Assembly: GCF_018130385.1 (NCBI RefSeq)
Contig: NZ_JAFCLU010000002.1
Location: forward strand, 186,001 to 250,000
Direction: 5' to 3'
Length of the DNA: 64,000 nucleotides
DNA from: Bradyrhizobium sp. AUGA SZCCT0283
GTDB lineage: Bacteria; Pseudomonadota; Alphaproteobacteria; Rhizobiales; Xanthobacteraceae
Shown: piece after piece, positions 57,684-64,000 of the stretch
Numbering within the stretch: the first letter of the stretch is position 1
Layout: each line of letters opens with the position of its first letter
Program-made: the position numbers and the translations under genes
The notes under the pieces: model-generated
What the model saw: only the letters and a program-made list of their open reading frames with translations
Databases searched by the model: none
What the model was told of the DNA's origin: nothing

Positions 57684-57762
57684 TGTGATTTGAATCACCG
57701 AGCCGCGCCATTGCGTCGCTTCCGGACGTCGCGCTTCCGGGCGCCTTGTGACGTGCGTCACA
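57684..57762. promoter_or_regulatory. Two CRP/FNR-like palindromes in the divergent DUF2147 promoter
   Basis: TGTGATTTGAATCACC at 57684-57699 and TGTGACGTGCGTCACA at 57747-57762. The second is a full match to the TGTGA-N6-TCACA pattern, and the first misses only the last base. Their centres are 63 bp apart (six helical turns). They lie between two divergent related genes, so one regulator of the CRP/FNR family could control both. Confidence 0.65.
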
Positions 57763-57837
57763 GAACGTGTCTCTCGCGCCGCGTAGGGTCCGCCCACATT
57801 CACCGCCACGCGCTCACAAGCCGCTCAGGAGCCTGTC

Positions 57838-58551
57838 ATGAAGAAGCTCTACATCCTCGCCGCATTGTTGATGGCCACCACCTCGGCACAGGCCGGCGGG
57901 ATTACCCTCCAGATCAACGGCGAGCGTGTTCGTGTTGAAGCGCCGCGCAACTGCACCGGCATTTCCTGCATCAAGATCACCGCCCCCGGCTATACCGGCA
58001 CGCTCGGCAATATCGATCTCAAGGGCATGGGCTCCAAGAGCAAGAGCGACGATGACGTCGTGGCCGCGCCGGCGGCACCGGCTCCGGCCCAAGCCACCGC
58101 GCCGCAGCCCGCCGCGCCCGCGCCCGCTCAAACAACCATCGCAGCCGCGACACCGGCGCGAACCGAAGCTGCGCAGCCCGCCCCGCCTCCGCCGCCCGCG
58201 CCAGTCGCGGCCGCGCCTGCACCCGCGCCGCAACCGGCTCCGGTGGCCGCAGCCGCCGCGTCCGACCCGAACTCGCCGATCGGCATCTGGTCGACGGAAG
58301 AGAACAAGGGCAACGTTCGCATCGAGGAATGCGGCGCCAATCTGTGCGGCTATTCCGTCAACACCGGCGAACGGATCCTGATCAACATGAAGCCGCAGGG
58401 CAGCAAGTGGACCGGCCGGATTCATGATCCCAGCAGCGGCCGCAACTACGATTCCACGATCGCGCTGAAGGGTACCGACACGCTCAAGGTCCAGGGCTGC
58501 GCCTTCGGCGGCATGTTCTGCGGCGGCCAGACCTGGAAGCGCGCGAGCTGA
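57838..58551 (+). CDS. Exported DUF2147-domain protein (copy 2)
   Basis: A 237-aa protein with a signal peptide (MKKLYILAALLMATTSAQAG), an N-terminal part with two cysteines (RNCTGISCIKI), an Ala/Pro linker (about 75-135) and a DUF2147-like domain (SPIGIWSTEENKGNVRIEEC, NLCGYSV, RILINMKP, CAFGGMFCGGQTWKR). The architecture is the same as copy 1 across the divergent promoter. Function of the domain is unknown. A terminator follows directly. Confidence 0.87.
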   Translation: MKKLYILAALLMATTSAQAGGITLQINGERVRVEAPRNCTGISCIKITAPGYTGTLGNIDLKGMGSKSKSDDDVVAAPAAPAPAQATAPQPAAPAPAQTTIAAATPARTEAAQPAPPPPPAPVAAAPAPAPQPAPVAAAAASDPNSPIGIWSTEENKGNVRIEECGANLCGYSVNTGERILINMKPQGSKWTGRIHDPSSGRNYDSTIALKGTDTLKVQGCAFGGMFCGGQTWKRAS

Positions 58552-58569
58552 TTATCTCCCCGAGACTTG

Positions 58570-58600
58570 AGGCCCTGTGGTTCGCCACAGGGCCTTCTTT
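58570..58600 (+). terminator. Rho-independent terminator after DUF2147 copy 2
   Basis: Stem AGGCCCTGTGG / CCACAGGGCCT with a TTCG tetraloop, followed by TCTTT, 18 bp after the stop. Confidence 0.88.
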
Positions 58601-58776
58601 ATGTGCGTCGCCGAATTACGCTGGGTGGTCCCGCCTAGGTCGTGCACTATAGACCCGCCGGCATGATGCATCGAAGTTGATGTCAGCTTTGCTCCGAGTG
58701 CGACCCGGTTGCTGCATAGCAGTGAAATGACGTGATGTGCCAGAAGCAGACAAATGCGGTATCGGTCTTCCCGAGC

Positions 58777-60171
58777 CTATATGGGCCGATCGAGTTCAGC
58801 GACAAGCCGTGCCAAGCTTGCTGCAGCCCGCGGACGGGCTTCGCGCAGACGCTCAACAATGCGTATCCCTTCGGGACTCGATGCCGCGCCGGTATCTGGG
58901 AATCCGGCGCCTGATAGCCTGTGCTCGGCGATCCATGTACGCAGCGCTTTTTCGGCCGCCCATCGCTTTGCATTTCGCAAATCCGAGAGCATATTCCTAA
59001 GCCAATCCGCAGCGACCTCTGGCGGCGACATCGGCGCACAAAGATCGTTCTTGATCACGTCATCGTCATAGACCGCTTCGGCATGTGCGATGAAGGCCGC
59101 GCTGAAACTGTAACTCCCGACACGCAACATCTGGAGCGTGATCTGATCGCCATTGAAGACCGGAACTGGAGGGCGTCTGCTGAATGCCTTCGCGGTACAA
59201 TCCACATAGAGGTCGTCCGGCGCAGCATCGACTGTGCCTTGATCAAGGACAATCGCATCGCGCTCGATCCGCCTAACACGTCCCTTGCGAACTACGTCCT
59301 TGATAGTGCTCAGCGCTTCCACTTCGAGGATCGAGAGCGTGGCGCCGCGAAACCCGGTCGGCTGCACAGTCCGATCGATGCGTAACATCTGACCTCTTCG
59401 TTCCAGCCGCTCGAAGAGATCCGCGACCGAGGTGGCTTCGGCCGCCGCCTCCAACCTGTCGGCCATTCCGCCGGCGGTGCGCTCGAAAAAGGCGTCGCCG
59501 GGCTGAGTCGTGTCGCGATTTATCACCCAGGAATCTCGTGGTACGATCCATCGGATATTTTCCGGCCGAACGCCCATCTGTAGCAGCCAGGTTCCGACAT
59601 CCATCGCTGTTTTGCCGCCGCCTAAGATAACGTAGCGTTGGTGCCCGGGCGCGGAAATCGGCAGCAGGTTGGGCGTTACGAGTTTGACGCCTTCGGCGAC
59701 TCGAAAGGAGGGGGTGTGCGTCGAGGGCACCTGGGTGTTCAAGAACGTAGCGTGCACGAGTCTCTTGCTAAACGCGACCTGCTGGATTGTGCCCGAGACG
59801 AGGGAAACGAATCGTCCGTCTCCCAGATGGTCACACATCGGAAAATACTGGACGCGACCCGAAGGCAGAAAACGTTCTTGCATCAGCCTGTCGAAATAGC
59901 TGACGATCTCCGGGCCAGAGGCCAGTTCATAGTAACCCCGATTGAGGCTGGATACGTCGATGCGGTTGCTGCCGAGTTGACGCGATCCCACGCCATAGAA
60001 CGCAGATGGCTGATGCAGCCGGACAAAGGAATAGGCGTCGTTCCAGTGGCCGCCCGGCATGTGATGCCGGTCGATAACAACAATGGTTGCATTGGTGTCG
60101 GTTAACAATTGATCTGCGAAGCTCATGCCAGCGGCACCGCTGCCGATGATCAGATAATCGGTCGTCAACAT
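58777..60171 (-). CDS. FAD/NAD(P)-dependent oxidoreductase
   Basis: A 464-aa flavoprotein. The N-terminal FAD loop is YLIIGSGAAGMSFADQL (GxGxxG) and a second dinucleotide loop is YVILGGGKTAMDVGTWLL (about residue 175). HHMPGGHWNDAYSFVRLHQP resembles flavin monooxygenase-type proteins, but the FMO fingerprint was not found. The substrate is unknown. ATG 60171 is preceded by GGGAG; the frame runs on to 60495 without recognisable content. Codon usage and base composition look less GC-biased than neighbours, suggesting possible transfer. Confidence 0.85.
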   Translation of the reverse strand: MLTTDYLIIGSGAAGMSFADQLLTDTNATIVVIDRHHMPGGHWNDAYSFVRLHQPSAFYGVGSRQLGSNRIDVSSLNRGYYELASGPEIVSYFDRLMQERFLPSGRVQYFPMCDHLGDGRFVSLVSGTIQQVAFSKRLVHATFLNTQVPSTHTPSFRVAEGVKLVTPNLLPISAPGHQRYVILGGGKTAMDVGTWLLQMGVRPENIRWIVPRDSWVINRDTTQPGDAFFERTAGGMADRLEAAAEATSVADLFERLERRGQMLRIDRTVQPTGFRGATLSILEVEALSTIKDVVRKGRVRRIERDAIVLDQGTVDAAPDDLYVDCTAKAFSRRPPVPVFNGDQITLQMLRVGSYSFSAAFIAHAEAVYDDDVIKNDLCAPMSPPEVAADWLRNMLSDLRNAKRWAAEKALRTWIAEHRLSGAGFPDTGAASSPEGIRIVERLREARPRAAASLARLVAELDRPI

Positions 60172-60558
60172 TGCTATTCTCCCGGCACCTATCCCCCAGT
60201 TATTGCCGCTGTCTGGCTGCTTGTCTCTGCAATACGAAGCCCGCAAGACCACGAGCGTCACCTTCGCTCGTGCTGCCAACCGCGCGGCGGAAATTATGTC
60301 GTAGTCGTCTGAGATTGGAAATGGGCGTGCGCGGAAAACCTTGGGCTGGGATGTAGGTTCCGGGTCATTTTCGACCGAGTGTACGGCTTCGCCGGCCACC
60401 TGATGTCCGTTTTGCGCGCAAAGCAAGCGGTGCCGGGCGCCGTCAAGATGAGGCGTGAGCCAATATCTCGCCGAAAAGCAACCGCAAGAAGCCAATCTGC
60501 TTCAGCCTGTATCTCGCGGTACCACAAGCTTGTCGATACGACTATGGCTTCGCGCTAA
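60172..60558. other. Intergenic region upstream of the FAD oxidoreductase
   Basis: 387 bp with no supported gene. Reading frames cross it but carry no motif. It should contain the promoter of the oxidoreductase gene; no clear boxes were identified. Confidence 0.35.
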
Positions 60559-61284
60559 TCAGTCCATGGACCGGCTTGCCACCCGGAACTGAACCTCACC
60601 ATTGTTCAGGAAACATGTCTTGGTGAAGAGGCTCAGATCAAGCGGATTGGGCAACCTGACATCTTCCAGATCGGGGCATTGTTTCTTCAACGGATCGTAT
60701 GAGCGATCGATCTGGGAGATAAAGACGAAGATCAGCCCGCGATCGCGTGCGAACGATTGCAGGGTTCGAACCTGAACCATCAATTCCGGATTCTCACGCT
60801 TCTGGTCGAGCAGTTGCAGATAGTCCACGACCACCAGGGTGCCGCGAGGCGCTGCGGCCAGCCGCTTGACGATGTAGTCCGAACTCATGTCGTCGGAGCT
60901 GTCGAATTCAAACAGACCGGCAAAATCTTCCCGCGCCACGCCGATGTCGCGGAAACGATCCAGCATGTCCTTTTCCGTATACTCCAGCGTGAAGAACACA
61001 CCTCGACTTCCGGACTTCATGGCCTGCACGGCAAGCTCAAGGCTCATCAGGGTTTTGCCCTGGTCCGGGCGCGCACCGACCAGCACCAGATCACCGGGAG
61101 CCAGCCGCGCAAACAGTTTTTCAGCGGGCGCGGTGGCGGTCATTTTGGCCGCGAGCAAACTCCAGGCGCCAAAACCTTCTTGCCTGGCAATGCGGTCGAG
61201 CGCCTCGTGCAGCGGGATATTTTCGGCACGTGATAGAAGTTTGGCCTTACGCTTCAAGTGATAAAGGGGCGCAGACAGCTTCAT
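60559..61284 (-). CDS. Stand-alone DnaB-like RecA-fold ATPase
   Basis: A 241-aa protein. The first 50 residues are a short helical domain (LKRKAKLLSRAENIPLHEAL, then DRIARQEGFGAWSLL). The rest is a DnaB_C-type RecA fold: Walker A GARPDQGKT (residues 70-78), GVFFTLEYTEKDM, and Walker B LVVVDYLQLLDQKR, with FVFISQIDRS near the end. The DnaB primase-binding N-domain is absent and the protein is about half DnaB length, so it is unlikely to be the replicative helicase. AGGAGG precedes the ATG. Function unknown; DNA binding is inferred. Confidence 0.82.
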   Translation of the reverse strand: MKLSAPLYHLKRKAKLLSRAENIPLHEALDRIARQEGFGAWSLLAAKMTATAPAEKLFARLAPGDLVLVGARPDQGKTLMSLELAVQAMKSGSRGVFFTLEYTEKDMLDRFRDIGVAREDFAGLFEFDSSDDMSSDYIVKRLAAAPRGTLVVVDYLQLLDQKRENPELMVQVRTLQSFARDRGLIFVFISQIDRSYDPLKKQCPDLEDVRLPNPLDLSLFTKTCFLNNGEVQFRVASRSMD

Positions 61285-61694
61285 CGAAAGAACCTCCTAT
61301 TTGCGAGCAATGATCGCAACCCCTCCTTATGCTTGGTGCTCGAACAGTTGGTTCGATGGTCGAAATGGCCCCGCATGGAAAGATGCTGTCCCGACGGAGG
61401 GGGGAGGCATGGGCCGCGCCAGAATCAGATTATAGCCGATCCCTGCTCAAGGGACATGGCAACCTTGGGCGGTGCGGCAGAAAGTAGTGGAAACGGCTCG
61501 ATACCCGGCAGCCATGTGTAGAGATCGCGCTCCCGCGATGAAACAAATCTCCCTGCGACGAAACACTTTTGCGCTTGCGACGACAAATTCCCGAAACCAT
61601 CGCCGCGTAGTTCTCCTGCCCAACGAGGCGCCACTCCGGCGCGAGAGCTCAGGCGCAGCATCCGCTGCCACACCATCCACAAAGGGGACACTCA
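61285..61694. other. Divergent intergenic region between DnaB-like and secreted-protein genes
   Basis: 410 bp with no supported gene; it holds promoters for both flanking genes. Two CCTCC-rich patches reflect ribosome sites of the minus-strand gene. Nothing else was recognised. Confidence 0.35.
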
Positions 61695-62018
61695 ATGACT
61701 TTCACTGCTTCGACCGTGCGCGCCTGCAAGATGCTGATCGCGACCAGCTTTGCGCTGGCCGCGCTGGGCACAGCCGCTCAGGCTTACACGCCAGAGCAGG
61801 AGCAGATGTGCACCGGCGATGCGATGCGGCTTTGCTCGTCGGAAATCCCCGATGTCGAGCGCGTCACCGCCTGCATGGTCCAGAAGCGCGCGCAGCTCAG
61901 CGACGGCTGCAAGGCCGTCTTTCATTACGTGCCGCCGGCCGCCGCCACGCCGGTGAACTACGCGCCCGCGGCAAAGCCCTCCAGGCCGCTCAACCTGACC
62001 CCGCACAAGCGCGGCTGA
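61695..62018 (+). CDS. Small secreted cysteine-containing protein, 107 aa
   Basis: The signal peptide (MTFTASTVRACKMLIATSFALAALGTAAQA) is followed by a mature domain with four evenly spaced cysteines: QMCTGDAMRLCSSEIPDVE and VTACMVQKRAQLSDGCKAVF. That pattern resembles a single cysteine-rich GLG1-like repeat and implies two disulphides. A Pro-rich tail follows. Widespread in Bradyrhizobium as a hypothetical, to my recollection. Probably periplasmic; function unknown. Confidence 0.8.
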   Translation: MTFTASTVRACKMLIATSFALAALGTAAQAYTPEQEQMCTGDAMRLCSSEIPDVERVTACMVQKRAQLSDGCKAVFHYVPPAAATPVNYAPAAKPSRPLNLTPHKRG

Positions 62019-62186
62019 GCATTTCCTTATTAAAGTCACAGCGCCATGTCCCGGTATTCCGGACGTGGCGCTTGCTCGTTTCGGCCTCCCGTGACAACAA
62101 ACGCCGGCGTTCATTTCGCATTCAGCCAGGAGAGGCTGAAATCGCAAAGCTTCGCTCCCTGCCTCCCCCTACCCGGAATTCCCCCG

Positions 62187-63653
62187 ATGCAGCGCCAATT
62201 GTGTTTCGCGCTCATGCTGTTGGCCTGCAGCACGACGATCGGAGCGACCAATGCTGCCGCGGCTTCGTCCGACCTGACGCAGCTGGCACAGGCGCAGACC
62301 GAGCCCTCGCAGCCCGCCGCACCGGCAGCCGCCGCGCCCGATCCCGCCACGCCTGACGCAACCGCTGCGGACGCGCCGGAGGAGCCGATCGGCAACGTCG
62401 CGACCGTGACCGGCAGCGCCAGCGTGGTCCGCAACGACAAGACCACGCCGCTCAAGGTCAAGGACGACATCTATCTCAACGACGTGGTGCAGACGGCGGC
62501 GAATTCCGCGCTCGGCATCACCTTCATCGACGCCACCACCTTCAATCTCAAAGCCAGCACCCGGATCACCATCGACAATTACGTCTACGAGGACGGCGGC
62601 AAGAGCAACGCCGCGATCTTCGACGTCGCCAAGGGTACCGCCGCTTTCGTTGCGGCGTCGGTGGCAAAAACCGGCGACATGAAGATCACGACGCCGACGG
62701 CCACCCTCGGCATTCGCGGCACCACCGGCCTCGTCGAAGTGCCGGAGGGTGCCGCCGCCAACAATCCGAACAATGTCGCGGTCAAGCTTTATCCCGATGC
62801 CGACGGGCGCGTCGGCCGCATCGAGGTCAACGACCGCGCCGGCGCGCGGCTCGGCTTTCTCACGCAGGGCGCCAGCGGCTTCACCATCCGCCCGGGCGCG
62901 GGCGGCGCGCGCTTCGCCGCGGTGCCGCTGGTGATTCCGCAAGCGGTGATGCTGCGCGACCAGGGATTTGTGCGCCAGCTTCACTCGACGCAGAATGTCG
63001 GCCGGCAGCTCGTGTTCCAGCAGCGCGAATTCCGCCGCGCCAATCCCGGCTTCGTCAATCCGAACCGGCCGATCCGGCAATTGCAACCTGGCCAGCAGCG
63101 GCCAAATGGATTGCCCGGACAGAACAGGCCCGGACAACAACAGCCCGGCCAGCTCAATCGTCCCGGCCAGCCGCGGCAGAACGGCCTGCCCGGGCAACCC
63201 GGTCAGCCGCCACTGCCGGCCGTACCCAACCGCCAGGGACAGCAGCCTGATCGGCTCAATCGTCCCGGACAACCGCAGCAGCCGGGTCAATTGAACCGGC
63301 CCGGTCAGCAGCAACAGCCGGGCACGCCGAACCGACAGGGACAACAGCAACCCGGCTCGCCCAATCAACCCGGCGTGCCGCCACGGGCCGGACAACCGCC
63401 GCGAACCGATCTGCCACCGCAGCCCGGCCTGCCGCCACGCGCAGGCCAACCGCAACAGCCCTCAGTGCCGGCGCAGCCCGGCGCGCCGCTGACGCGGCCG
63501 GGATTGCCGAACAGGTTCGGCGTGCCCGGAGTGCAGCGCGTGCCCGGCGTTCAGGGCGCGCCCACCGTGCAGCGTCCGGGACTGCCCGCCGCACCGCGGC
63601 GGCCTGCGCCCGCGCCGCAACGCGGCAAGCCGCCGCCGAAGGAATTGCGGTAA
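62187..63653 (+). CDS. Exported FecR-domain protein with Pro/Gly/Gln-rich tail
   Basis: A 488-aa protein with a signal peptide (MQRQLCFALMLLACSTTIGATNAAA) and a FecR domain at about residues 65-180 (VATVTGSASVVRNDKTTPLK, LNDVVQTAANSALGITFID). This has the form of the FecR domains found in surface proteins, rather than the anti-sigma type: no transmembrane helix and no sigma gene nearby. From about residue 290 the chain is repetitive, rich in PGQ, RPGQ and LPGQPGQP, like collagen or an extended fibre. ATG 62187 was chosen because the signal peptide begins there. Confidence 0.85.
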   Translation: MQRQLCFALMLLACSTTIGATNAAAASSDLTQLAQAQTEPSQPAAPAAAAPDPATPDATAADAPEEPIGNVATVTGSASVVRNDKTTPLKVKDDIYLNDVVQTAANSALGITFIDATTFNLKASTRITIDNYVYEDGGKSNAAIFDVAKGTAAFVAASVAKTGDMKITTPTATLGIRGTTGLVEVPEGAAANNPNNVAVKLYPDADGRVGRIEVNDRAGARLGFLTQGASGFTIRPGAGGARFAAVPLVIPQAVMLRDQGFVRQLHSTQNVGRQLVFQQREFRRANPGFVNPNRPIRQLQPGQQRPNGLPGQNRPGQQQPGQLNRPGQPRQNGLPGQPGQPPLPAVPNRQGQQPDRLNRPGQPQQPGQLNRPGQQQQPGTPNRQGQQQPGSPNQPGVPPRAGQPPRTDLPPQPGLPPRAGQPQQPSVPAQPGAPLTRPGLPNRFGVPGVQRVPGVQGAPTVQRPGLPAAPRRPAPAPQRGKPPPKELR

Positions 63654-63672
63654 AGGTGACGCTCGGCGTGCA

Positions 63673-64000
63673 TCACACCGCGCGCCGCAGCCAGTCTCGC
63701 ATCCGCTGCATGAGGCTCCGCGGCCACGGCTGGAAGTCCCTCGACGTCTCGACGCGGCGCGGCTCCGCCGCACGGTCGATCGAAACGTCGACTTGCGCCA
63801 GGCCGTTCGCCGCAGCCATCGCCATCGGCCCGACCTGTTGCAGAAACGCGCGCTCATAGCCGCGCGACAGCCGCTCGACGGCTTCCCCCAGCGGCAGCCA
63901 GTCCACCGCCTTCACGTCGCGCATCAATTCCCGCACCGGCGTGTGCCCTGCCTCCATGCGCCAGTAGTGCACGACCTTGGGGCCGCCGCGTGTCTCATAG
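63673..64000 (-). CDS. NUDIX hydrolase, C-terminal part (cut by window edge)
   Basis: Only the last 108 codons are in the window; the frame is still open at position 64000 (reading YETRGGPKVVHYWRMEAG). MRDVKAVDWLPLGEAVERLS is the typical segment after the NUDIX box in MutT-like hydrolases of this group. The NUDIX box itself lies beyond the edge, so substrate and activity cannot be judged. It converges with the FecR gene 19 bp away. Confidence 0.75.
   Translation of the reverse strand, partial: YETRGGPKVVHYWRMEAGHTPVRELMRDVKAVDWLPLGEAVERLSRGYERAFLQQVGPMAMAAANGLAQVDVSIDRAAEPRRVETSRDFQPWPRSLMQRMRDWLRRAV

Noticed and set aside
62169..63455. 428-codon minus-strand frame
   Set aside because: Mirror of the FecR gene's repeats; Leu/Arg/Gly-rich with no start context.
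63070..63600. Possible CRISPR-like or tandem DNA array
   Set aside because: The repetition is of short Pro/Gly/Gln codons within one reading frame, without fixed repeat and spacer lengths.

Overview
The window is high-GC alphaproteobacterial chromosome, most probably Bradyrhizobium or a close relative (Nitrobacteraceae). The evidence is the gene order of the division and cell-wall (dcw) cluster, the long linker in FtsZ, a meso-diaminopimelate-type MurE, an alphaproteobacterial RNase P RNA, and many short palindromic repeats of the kinds that litter Bradyrhizobium intergenic DNA. Genus is inferred from recognition, not from a search.

Layout. (1) Positions 1-4000: a palindromic repeat, a 62-aa basic protein, an M24B aminopeptidase P and a Bcr/CflA-type MFS efflux pump. 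(2) 4.0-31.3 kb, almost all on the minus strand: in transcription order rsmH-ftsL-ftsI-murE-murF-mraY-murD-[DUF5107 gene]-ftsW-murG-murC-murB-ddl-ftsQ-ftsA-ftsZ, a strong terminator, then lpxC, bamD, recN and ligA. This block makes lipid II, builds the divisome and supplies the lipid A and outer-membrane assembly steps. mraZ is missing from its usual place, and an exported DUF5107 protein flanked by two direct copies of a GTAGG-headed repeat interrupts murD-ftsW. (3) 31.8-38.1 kb: an AmiD-like amidase, a P1B-type metal ATPase with a C-terminal hemerythrin-like domain, an ECF42-like sigma factor with its YciI/DGPF partner, a PAS protein and the RNase P RNA gene rnpB. (4) 38.2-50 kb: two related alpha/beta hydrolases around an AraC regulator, TauE/SafE and EamA transporters, an ABC exporter, an EmrAB-type pump with a divergent TetR and a clear operator, a decayed TonB-dependent receptor, a PilZ protein and a KTSC-like exported protein. 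(5) 50-64 kb: a TetR gene coupled to a molybdenum hydroxylase whose 2Fe-2S and Mo subunits are fused, followed by its FAD/4Fe-4S subunit; a REP-associated tyrosine transposase between inverted REP sequences; an extensin-like lipoprotein; a 31-aa membrane protein; a divergent pair of DUF2147 proteins with two CRP-like palindromes between them; an FAD oxidoreductase; a stand-alone DnaB-like ATPase; a small cysteine-containing secreted protein; a FecR-domain protein with a Pro/Gly/Gln-rich tail; and the end of a NUDIX gene cut by the window edge.

The dcw block is conserved core genome. The accessory interest lies in the repeats and what they border, the small genes, the divergent DUF2147 promoter, and the unusual domain fusions. 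No tRNA, CRISPR array, prophage or complete insertion sequence was seen. Start codons were often moved inside the longest open frame, using Shine-Dalgarno sequences, gene overlaps and family length.
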